NCBI GenBank assembly: GCA_021324575.1
Contig: JAJPIW010000053.1
Coordinates: forward strand, 1-64,000
DNA from: Intrasporangiaceae bacterium
Lineage (GTDB): Bacteria; Actinomycetota; Actinomycetes; Actinomycetales; Dermatophilaceae
Length of the DNA: 64,000 bases
Direction: 5' to 3'
Under the pieces are notes generated by a model. The model did no database searches and was not told the DNA's origin. It saw only the letters and a program-made list of their open reading frames with translations. Below, piece by piece: positions 58,121 through 64,000 of the stretch. How positions within the stretch are numbered: position 1 is the first letter of the stretch; each line of letters begins with the position of its first letter. Position numbers and translations under genes: made by a program.

Positions 58121-59023
58121 CTAACCCGCAACCGGCTCCTCACCGGTGTGGGCGTCGTCCTCGCCCGGGAGGAAGACCGAGGGAAGCCGCCGGCGCGGTG
58201 GGGCCACCGAGTCGGCGCCGAACCAGCGTGCACGCAGGGGTGCCGTGGCCCAGCCGAGCGGAGCGGTGAGGACGTACCCGTAGGCGATGGTCAAGCCGGT
58301 GAGTCCGGGCACGAAGCTGACGCCGAGCGCCAGGACGAGGACGACGAGGACGAGGATCCACCGGGGTCCGCGGTGCAGCGAGAGGACGGAGCGGAACGAC
58401 TTGAACCGCACCGAGGTAATCATGAGCACCGCCGGGACCACGCTGACCGCCATCGGGAACAGGAAATGCGGTCCGACATGGGCCCGTTGGAGCGCGAAGA
58501 TCGTCGCGATCGGCACGAGGGCGGCCCCCGGGCTCGGCAGCCCGATGAAGTAGCGCTTGTCGGCCAGCGGGTCGACGGTGACGTTGAACCGGGCCAGCCG
58601 GAACGCTGCGCAGCCGAGCCAGAAGAAGGCGAAGACCCAGGACAACAGCGGCCACTCACGCAGCGCCCAGGTGTGGACGAGGACGGCCGGGGCCATGCCG
58701 AAGGAGATCAGGTCGGCCATCGAGTCGAGCTGGACGCCGAACGGCGAGGTGGCCCCGACGGCACGGGCCACGAAGCCGTCGCAGATGTCCATGACGATGG
58801 CCACGGCGAGCAGCGCGGCCGCCGCGTGGAAGTGCTCGCTGAAGGCCAGCAGGACCGCGGAGAAGCCACAGATCATGTTGGTCGCGGTGAACAGGCTCGG
58901 CGCCATGACCCGAAGCCGGTCCTTGGGCGACAGGTCTCGCAGGCTGACGACGTCGGCGCCGGTCGGCGAGACGATCCGCCACTTGACCAGGCGCCGGCGG
59001 ATCGGCCCCGGCGGGGCGGTCAC
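58121..59023 (-). CDS. pssA: CDP-diacylglycerol-serine O-phosphatidyltransferase
   Basis: A 300-residue membrane enzyme making phosphatidylserine from CDP-diacylglycerol and serine. The CDP-alcohol phosphatidyltransferase motif D-G-x2-A-R-x8-G-x3-D-x3-D is complete in CDGFVARAVGATSPFGVQLDSMAD. About seven hydrophobic segments. GTG 59023 overlaps the psd stop (GTGA); longer open frames are non-homologous. Product of this gene is the substrate of the psd product. Confidence 0.94.
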   Translation of the reverse strand: MTAPPGPIRRRLVKWRIVSPTGADVVSLRDLSPKDRLRVMAPSLFTATNMICGFSAVLLAFSEHFHAAAALLAVAIVMDICDGFVARAVGATSPFGVQLDSMADLISFGMAPAVLVHTWALREWPLLSWVFAFFWLGCAAFRLARFNVTVDPLADKRYFIGLPSPGAALVPIATIFALQRAHVGPHFLFPMAVSVVPAVLMITSVRFKSFRSVLSLHRGPRWILVLVVLVLALGVSFVPGLTGLTIAYGYVLTAPLGWATAPLRARWFGADSVAPPRRRLPSVFLPGEDDAHTGEEPVAG

Positions 59024-59691
59024 GCGTCGGTCCCGTTGGCGCCGGACCAGCGCGCGATGACCGACTCCCCGGCGACCACGCGGTCCCCCTTGGTGACCTG
59101 CAGCACGGCGTCCGGGGGGACGAAGACGTCCATCCGGGAGCCGAACTTCATCAGCCCGATCCGCTGCCCGGACCGCACCGACTCCCCTGCCTTCACGCGG
59201 GTCACGACCCGGCGGGCCATCAGCCCCACGATCTGGCGGAAGACGACCGTCCGGTTGTGGCCGTCGACCTCCTGGACGACGGTGAGGTCGGTGCGCTCGT
59301 TGAGGTGGGCGCTCTCGTGCTTGTATGCCGCGAGCCACTTGCCGGGTCGGTAGGTCACCTCGGTGAGCTGCCCGGCATACGGAGCGCGGTTGATGTGGAC
59401 GTCGAAGGCGGACAGGAAGATGCTCACCTGCTGCCACTCCCCGTCGGGGGCGACATCGGGCTGGCCGGGACCGGCATACATGACCTTGCCGTCGGCCGGC
59501 GAGACGACGACGTCCGGCCCGGGTTCGACCGATTCGGGCGCGCGGTCGGGGTCGCGGAAGAACGCCGCGACGGCGGCCGGAAGGGCCAACAGCGCCACTC
59601 CGACGCGGGCCCGCCCGGACAGGAACGCGAGGACAGCCGGGACGGCGGCGACCCCCACGGCTGGGGCGGCCTCGCGGTCGATGGTCACCAT
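59020..59691 (-). CDS. psd: Phosphatidylserine decarboxylase (short form)
   Basis: A 223-residue pro-enzyme converting phosphatidylserine to phosphatidylethanolamine. Self-cleavage at G184-S185 in LMKFGSRMD would create the pyruvoyl group; the family's longer forms use LGST, whereas this short form uses FGSR. Other conserved parts: VVSPADGKVMY, HINRAPYAGQL, and ESAHLNER. Two N-terminal hydrophobic stretches (about 10-46) may anchor it. Overlaps pssA by 4 bp; divergent from the ABC exporter ATPase. Confidence 0.94.
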   Translation of the reverse strand: MVTIDREAAPAVGVAAVPAVLAFLSGRARVGVALLALPAAVAAFFRDPDRAPESVEPGPDVVVSPADGKVMYAGPGQPDVAPDGEWQQVSIFLSAFDVHINRAPYAGQLTEVTYRPGKWLAAYKHESAHLNERTDLTVVQEVDGHNRTVVFRQIVGLMARRVVTRVKAGESVRSGQRIGLMKFGSRMDVFVPPDAVLQVTKGDRVVAGESVIARWSGANGTDA

Positions 59692-59747
59692 GACTCGTCT
59701 CCGATCGGTGGCCGACCCCGCTCGGGTCGCGCCGTGGCCACCCAGCC

Positions 59748-59753
59748 TAGGAT
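59748..59753 (+). promoter_or_regulatory. -10 box of the ABC exporter/ctaA operon
   Basis: TAGGAT, 6 nt before GTG 59760; leaderless. Confidence 0.45.
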
Positions 59754-59759
59754 GCCTGC

Positions 59760-60473
59760 GTGTCTGCGGCTGTGGAAGTGCGCGACCTGCGCCGTTCCTT
59801 CGGCCAGGTCAGGGCCGTCGACGGCGCCACCTGGAGCGCCGAGTCCGGTTGCGTCACAGCGGTTCTCGGCCCAAATGGTGCCGGCAAGACGACGATGATC
59901 GAGATCCTCGAGGGGCTCGGGCGCGCCGACTCCGGCACCGCCCGGGTCCTCGGCGTCGACCCCTGGGACGCCTCGGCCGACCACCGGGCACGGGTGGGGG
60001 TCATGCTCCAGGACGGCGGCCTGCCCACCCGGTCCAAGCCGCTCGCCCTGCTGGGCCACCTCGCGAGCCTGTATGCCGCTCCGTCCCGCGTCGAGGAGCT
60101 GGCCCGACGCCTCGACCTGACGTCGTTCGCCGGCACCATCGTCCGCCGGCTCTCCGGCGGCCAACGGCAGCGGGTGGCACTCGCAGCCGCCCTCGTCGGC
60201 CGACCGGACGTGGCGTTCCTCGACGAGCCGACGGCCGGGCTCGACCCGCACGCGCGGCTGGAGGTGTGGGACCTCGTCCGCAGCGAGGCCGACCGAGGTG
60301 CTGCCGTCGTCGTCACGACCCACTCCTTCGAGGAGGCCGAGCGCCTGGCCGACCGGATCGTCATCGTGGGCAAGGGTCAGGTGGTGGCCTCCGGCCCGCT
60401 GGCCGAGGTCGCGGCCGGCTCCTCTCTCGAGGAGCGCTACTTCTCCCTCACCGGCCGGCAGGCCGGGCGATGA
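59760..60473 (+). CDS. ABC-2 exporter ATPase
   Basis: A 237-residue ATPase: Walker A GPNGAGKTTM, signature LSGGQRQR, Walker B FLDEPTAGLDPHARLEVWD, switch His VTTHSFEEAE. It corresponds to Rv1458c, which with Rv1457c forms an exporter next to ctaA. Substrate unknown; proximity to heme-A and cytochrome genes has been used to suggest a respiratory role (inference). GTG 59760 is leaderless; the stop overlaps the permease ATG (ATGA). Confidence 0.92.
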   Translation: MSAAVEVRDLRRSFGQVRAVDGATWSAESGCVTAVLGPNGAGKTTMIEILEGLGRADSGTARVLGVDPWDASADHRARVGVMLQDGGLPTRSKPLALLGHLASLYAAPSRVEELARRLDLTSFAGTIVRRLSGGQRQRVALAAALVGRPDVAFLDEPTAGLDPHARLEVWDLVRSEADRGAAVVVTTHSFEEAERLADRIVIVGKGQVVASGPLAEVAAGSSLEERYFSLTGRQAGR

Positions 60474-61255
60474 CCGGCCAGCCGGGCAGCTCCGCCGGCT
60501 CGGTCACCGAGGTCGGTGGGGCGGCGCCTCCGGCCGCGCGGATCCGCGCACAGGCCGGCCACGAGGTCCGTACGCTGCTCGCCAACGGAGAGCAGCTGCT
60601 CGTGGCCGTCGTGCTCCCAGCCATGGCCCTGCTCGGACTCGCTCTCGCCCACTCCCCGTCCCTCGGCACGGGCCGCCGGATCGACGTGGCCACCCCGGGG
60701 GTGCTGGCGCTCGCCGTCATCTCGACGGCCTTCACCGGCCAGGCGATCGCCACCGGGTTCGACCGGCGCTACGGGGTGCTCCGACTGCTCGGGGTGACGC
60801 CGCTCGGCCGCTCCGGGCTGCTCGTGGCGCGCCTCGTCGCCGTGCTCGTCGTCGAAGCCCTGCAGGTCCTCCTCCTCGGTGGGCTGGGTCTGGTTCTCGG
60901 TTGGGAGCCGCGGGCGACCGGCATACCGATCGCACTCCTCGTGGGTGTCCTCGGGACGGCGACCTTCGTCTCGCTGGCCCTCCTGCTGGCCGGCACGTTG
61001 CGGGCCGAGGGCGTCCTCGCGGTCGCCAACCTGCTCTGGGTCGTCATGCTCGGGCTCGGTGTGGTGCTCCCGACCGAGCGGCTCCCGCATGCCCTCGGCG
61101 TCGTCGCCCGGCTGACACCGGGCGGTGCCCTCGGAGACGCTCTCCGAGGCGCGCTGGAGCACGCGACCCTGCACTGGGCCGGCCTCGGCGTCCTGCTCGT
61201 CTGGCTGGTGCTCGGCGCGGCCGGCGCCGTCCGCTGGTTCCGGTGGAGCGACTGA
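60470..61255 (+). CDS. ABC-2 exporter permease
   Basis: A 261-residue membrane protein with about six hydrophobic segments (about 42-58, 72-88, 118-150, 155-175, 180-200, 235-255), preceded by a polar N-terminus. ABC-2-type RLLGVTPLGRSGLLVARL is present as a coupling region. Translation is coupled to the ATPase (ATGA overlap). ctaA starts 12 bp after its stop, so the three genes are one operon. Confidence 0.89.
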   Translation: MTGQPGSSAGSVTEVGGAAPPAARIRAQAGHEVRTLLANGEQLLVAVVLPAMALLGLALAHSPSLGTGRRIDVATPGVLALAVISTAFTGQAIATGFDRRYGVLRLLGVTPLGRSGLLVARLVAVLVVEALQVLLLGGLGLVLGWEPRATGIPIALLVGVLGTATFVSLALLLAGTLRAEGVLAVANLLWVVMLGLGVVLPTERLPHALGVVARLTPGGALGDALRGALEHATLHWAGLGVLLVWLVLGAAGAVRWFRWSD

Positions 61256-61267
61256 GTGGAGCGACCC

Positions 61268-62155
61268 ATGACTCGCGTCAACCCCCTGCTGCACCGCGCC
61301 CTCGTCGTCAACCTCGTCCTCGAGGTGCTCATCGTCGTCACCGGCGGCACCGTGCGGCTCACCCGCTCCGGCCTCGGCTGCCCGACCTGGCCGAAGTGCA
61401 CCCCGGCCTCGATGGTGCCGGTGGCCGACCAGGCGCAGGGCTTCCACAAGTTCATCGAGTTCGGCAACCGGATGCTGACGCCCGTCGTCAGCGCGGCCGC
61501 CCTGCTCGTCATCGTGGCGATCTGGCGGTTCGCGCCCGGCCGCCGCGACTTGCGCCGCCTGGCCTTCCTACCCCTCGCCGGCGTTGCCCTGCAGGCCGTC
61601 GTCGGTGGGATCACCGTGCGTCTGAAGCTCAACCCGACCGTCGTGTCCCTGCACTTCCTCGCCTCGATGGTGCTCATCGTGCTCTCGGCCTACCTCGTCC
61701 GTCGGGCCGCCGAGGGCGACCGTCCGCCCCGGCCGCTCGTCCGGCCCGAGGTCCGCTGGGTCGCGCTCGCGGCGACCGGCGTGCTGACGGTCGTCCTCGT
61801 CCTCGGCACCATCGTCACCGGCACCGGGCCGCACTCGGGCGACATCAACGTCCACCGCTACCCGTTCGACCCGCGGACCGTGTCCTGGCTGCACGCCGAC
61901 ACCGTGATGCTCTTCATCGGCCTGTGCGCGGCCACCTGGCTCGCCGTCCGCCTCTCCCCCGACGCGGCATCGGCGTCGCGGCCCTGGCTGGTCGTCATCG
62001 GGGTCGCGCTCGCCCAGGGGCTCATCGGCTTCGTCCAGTACTTCACCAAGCTGCCGGAGGCACTCGTCCTGGCCCACATGCTCGGAGCCAGCCTCCTCGT
62101 CGTCGCCATGACCTTCGCGATCCTGGCGCTGCGCGCCCGGCCAGCCGCTCCCTGA
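61268..62155 (+). CDS. ctaA: Heme A synthase
   Basis: A 295-residue COX15/CtaA membrane monooxygenase converting heme O to heme A. Eight hydrophobic segments; heme-binding histidines in FHKFIEFGNRMLTP, VSLHFLASMVLIVL, WLHADTVMLF and ALVLAHMLGASLL; a conserved Cys pair GLGCPTWPKC. ATG 61268 is chosen for its GGAG 6 nt upstream; GTG 61256 (MERPM...) is a 4-residue longer alternative. Convergent with ctaB, which makes its substrate. Confidence 0.94.
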   Translation: MTRVNPLLHRALVVNLVLEVLIVVTGGTVRLTRSGLGCPTWPKCTPASMVPVADQAQGFHKFIEFGNRMLTPVVSAAALLVIVAIWRFAPGRRDLRRLAFLPLAGVALQAVVGGITVRLKLNPTVVSLHFLASMVLIVLSAYLVRRAAEGDRPPRPLVRPEVRWVALAATGVLTVVLVLGTIVTGTGPHSGDINVHRYPFDPRTVSWLHADTVMLFIGLCAATWLAVRLSPDAASASRPWLVVIGVALAQGLIGFVQYFTKLPEALVLAHMLGASLLVVAMTFAILALRARPAAP

Positions 62156-62185
62156 CCCTCCGGCGACCGGCGGTGAGTGCTTGGC

Positions 62186-63133
62186 TCAGCGCCAGACGGC
62201 CAGGTGGACGAGCGGGTCGATCGCGACCGCGAGGAACAGCAACGTCACGTAGGTGATCGAGAAGTGGAAGAGCCGCATCGGTTTGAGGTCCTTGCCGGCC
62301 GCCCCCGCCTTGGCCAGGCGGAGCAGGCGGTGCGCCTCGGCGACGAAGACCCCGCCGCTCACGACCGCCGCCGAGAGGTAGATCCACCCCATGTGCGCGA
62401 CCGGGACGAGGGCGAGCGAGGTCGCCACCATCACCCACGCGTATGCCGTGATCTGACGAGCCACAGCCAGCGCGCCCCGCTCGACCGGGAGCATCGGCAC
62501 GTGGGCGCTCGCGTAGTCGTCCTTGAAGGCCATCGACAGCGGCCAGTAGTGCGGCGGCGTCCAGAAGAAGATGACGAGGAACAGGATGACCGCGGGCCAC
62601 TCCACGCGGTTCCGGACCGCGGCCCAGCCGATGAGCGTCGGCATGCAGCCGGCGATACCGCCCCAGACGATGTTCTGCGACGTGCGCCGCTTGAGGATCA
62701 TCGTGTAGCCCACGGCATACAGCAGGATCGCGGCCACCGAGAGCACCGCCGAGAGCGGGTTCACGACGAACCAGAACCACACCGTCGAGGCGATGGTGAG
62801 GACCGCCCCGAAGACGAGGCCCGCACGCGGTGAGATCTCACCGGTCACCATCGGCCGGTTGCTCGTACGGTGCATGACCTCGTCGATGTCACGGTCGTAG
62901 ACGCAGTTGAAGGTGTTCGCCGCACCAGCGCTCAGGATGCCACCGACGAGGGTCGCTGCGATCAGCCACAGCGACGGAACCCCTTGCTGCGCAAGGAACA
63001 TCACCGGAACCGTCGTGACGAGCAGAAGCTCGATGATCCGCGGTTTGGTGAGCGAGACGTATGCCGCGAGCGTCCGACGCCACCCGCCACCGGGGGTCGT
63101 CGAGCGCGGCTCGCGCGTCTCGATGGTGGTCAA
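62186..63133 (-). CDS. ctaB: Protoheme IX farnesyltransferase (heme O synthase)
   Basis: A 315-residue UbiA-superfamily prenyltransferase with nine predicted hydrophobic segments. Asp-rich motif N-x3-D-x2-[20 protein letters not shown], and the second motif in [18 protein letters not shown]. It adds a farnesyl chain to protoheme IX, feeding ctaA. TTG 63133 has GAGGA 5 nt upstream; a possible -10 TAGACT lies at 63170-63175. Convergent with ctaA (30-bp gap). Confidence 0.94.
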   Translation of the reverse strand: MTTIETREPRSTTPGGGWRRTLAAYVSLTKPRIIELLLVTTVPVMFLAQQGVPSLWLIAATLVGGILSAGAANTFNCVYDRDIDEVMHRTSNRPMVTGEISPRAGLVFGAVLTIASTVWFWFVVNPLSAVLSVAAILLYAVGYTMILKRRTSQNIVWGGIAGCMPTLIGWAAVRNRVEWPAVILFLVIFFWTPPHYWPLSMAFKDDYASAHVPMLPVERGALAVARQITAYAWVMVATSLALVPVAHMGWIYLSAAVVSGGVFVAEAHRLLRLAKAGAAGKDLKPMRLFHFSITYVTLLFLAVAIDPLVHLAVWR

Positions 63134-63169
63134 TGCGGTCCTCGGCTGGTCGGGCTGAAACTGGTCCGG

Positions 63170-63175
63170 AGTCTA
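63170..63175 (-). promoter_or_regulatory. -10 box of ctaB
   Basis: TAGACT on the minus strand, about 36 nt before TTG 63133: this transcript would have a short leader, agreeing with the Shine-Dalgarno. Confidence 0.35.
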
Positions 63176-63191
63176 GTCCCCCGCTCTTGGG

Positions 63192-64000
63192 TCAGTGCTG
63201 TCGGATGCGCCGCCGGCTCGCGGCGCCCGCGCACAGCAGGACACCGGCCCCGATGAGGCCGCCGCCGAGCAGGGACAACCCGGCCACCGGAGCGGGACCG
63301 GTGAAGGCCAGCTCCGGCCCACTGGTGGGAGGGTCGCTGTGGGGTGTGGTGCTGCCGGATGCTGCCGGGGCGGAACAGGTCTGCGGGACGTCGAGCTCGC
63401 CGTCGCCGAGGAACCCGTCGTCCGCTGCCAGCTCGTCCGCGCGCAGCTGGGCGAGGTCCGGGAAGAAGCTCGGGTCGATCAGCGTGGGGTCCGCGGCAGC
63501 GAGCCGGTGGGCCATGGTGGACGAGCCGGCCCGGGCGGCGGCGGCCCGCGGTGACTCGGGAACGACGCCGGCCAGCCAGCCCGGGCCCGATCCGGAAGGG
63601 GTCGCCTGGTCAGTGGGGAGATCGGTCGGCAGGTCAGTGGGGAGATCGGTGGGCAGGTCGGTCGGCAGGGCCGACTCGTCGAAAGCCACCCACGCGATGT
63701 GTGCCCGCTTGGTGCTGACCTTCGCCGTGGCGCCGGGTGCGAGGTCCAGCTGGCCATCTGGGCCTTCCGCCGAGGGATCGCCCCAGAGCACCGCGGCCGG
63801 ACGATCCGAGGGGTTGACAAACGTGACGGTCCCGCAACCCGCGCTCGCCGTGACCTGCTTGGTACCCGTGACCGGACACGGCGTGGCGTCAAAGGTGAGG
63901 GTGAAGGTCGCGATCGCGGGCCCGCCGACCTCGCTGCGAGCCTCGAGGGTCACGGCATACGTCAGGGCGTCCTCCCCACCGTCCTCGGGGCCCATGCTGA
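63192..64000 (-). CDS. LAFTG sortase-anchored surface protein (N-terminus beyond window)
   Basis: At least 267 residues; no signal peptide is seen and the frame runs off the right edge, so it is 5'-partial (an internal ATG is at 63995). The C-terminus has LAFTG, a hydrophobic helix (GLSLLGGGLIGAGVLLCAGA) and a basic tail RRRIRQH, the anchor of class E sortase substrates. A five-fold LPTD-type repeat lies at 63609-63668. One visible cysteine pair is in DATPCPV and SAGCGTV. Function is unknown; probably extracellular. No sortase gene is in this window. Confidence 0.8.
   Translation of the reverse strand, partial: SMGPEDGGEDALTYAVTLEARSEVGGPAIATFTLTFDATPCPVTGTKQVTASAGCGTVTFVNPSDRPAAVLWGDPSAEGPDGQLDLAPGATAKVSTKRAHIAWVAFDESALPTDLPTDLPTDLPTDLPTDQATPSGSGPGWLAGVVPESPRAAAARAGSSTMAHRLAAADPTLIDPSFFPDLAQLRADELAADDGFLGDGELDVPQTCSAPAASGSTTPHSDPPTSGPELAFTGPAPVAGLSLLGGGLIGAGVLLCAGAASRRRIRQH
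63609..63668. repeat. 24/12-bp tandem repeat encoding LPTD units
   Basis: Two 24-bp units (63609-63632 and 63633-63656) plus a 12-bp unit (63657-63668), nearly identical; in the coding sense they give LPTD repeats. Likely to vary in copy number. Confidence 0.8.

Noticed and set aside
63609-63668. Direct repeat considered as a CRISPR fragment
   Set aside because: Units are adjacent with no spacers and are in frame for LPTD; a coding tandem repeat. No CRISPR array or cas gene was seen in the window.

Overview
This 64 kb window is chromosomal DNA from a high-GC actinobacterium (roughly 70% G+C). Supporting traits are mycothiol synthesis (mshC), PAC2 and acVLRF1 proteins, F420-dependent luciferase-like enzymes, a SUF system led by a SufR-type regulator, an LAFTG sortase-type surface protein, many GTG/TTG starts and many leaderless promoters. 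The Intrasporangiaceae (Janibacter/Knoellia/Tetrasphaera-like) are my best guess for the family; that is an inference from gene content. Coding density is very high and no gap between genes exceeds 300 bp.

Layout. 1-77: tail of a probable IS30-type transposase. 125-17217: block resembling Mycobacterium tuberculosis Rv2119-Rv2141: site-2 protease, metH, RecB-like nuclease, HAD phosphatase, PAC2, mshC, HipA-like SCO1664-type protein, DUF3090, histidine phosphatase, corA, uppP, F420 oxidoreductase, aldo/keto reductase, acidic protein, DUF5703, M20 peptidase. 17322-17406: tRNA-Leu(GAG). 17471-28391: Ser/Thr kinase, ATP-dependent DNA ligase, HipA-like kinase with DUF3037, an Ugp-like sugar/glycerophosphate importer, a MarR-MFS pair, SpoU methyltransferase and TauE exporter. 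28435-34325: stomatin/NfeD pair, lone ABC ATPase, divergent glgA and glgC, and a second F420 enzyme. 34457-41774: serB, then cyanophycinase (cphB), cyanophycin synthetase (cphA) and a convergent CphA-like Mur ligase that lacks the ATP-grasp domain and carries a TPR tail. 41797-63133: block resembling M. tuberculosis Rv1451-Rv1484: fabI, fabG, moaA, SURF1, ABC exporter, ABC-F, YpfJ-type metalloprotease, the acVLRF1-sufT-U-S-C-ferredoxin-D-B-R operon (read right to left), pssA/psd, an ABC exporter pair, ctaA and ctaB. 63192-64000: C-terminal part of an LAFTG surface protein.

How the genes work together. The SUF operon builds Fe-S clusters and is probably autoregulated by SufR from a promoter at 58081-58109. 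ctaA, ctaB and SURF1 serve cytochrome oxidase (heme A) assembly. glgA/glgC make glycogen or maltose-1-phosphate precursors. cphA/cphB make and mobilise the nitrogen reserve cyanophycin, and the ATP-grasp-less paralogue may add side chains to a related acidic peptide.

Two DNA-level patterns stand out. First, the heptamer GGCATAC/GTATGCC occurs about 80 times by hand count, where base composition predicts about 6-7. It falls in different codon phases (forcing rare codons such as ATA) and inside several intergenic hairpins, which looks like a HIP1-type dispersed motif. Second, about 20 genes have a TANNNT -10 box (often TAGGCT, TAGGGT or TAGCCT) that ends 6-8 nt before the start codon, so much of the window appears to be transcribed without leaders. 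Several intergenic gaps also hold long or branched inverted repeats.
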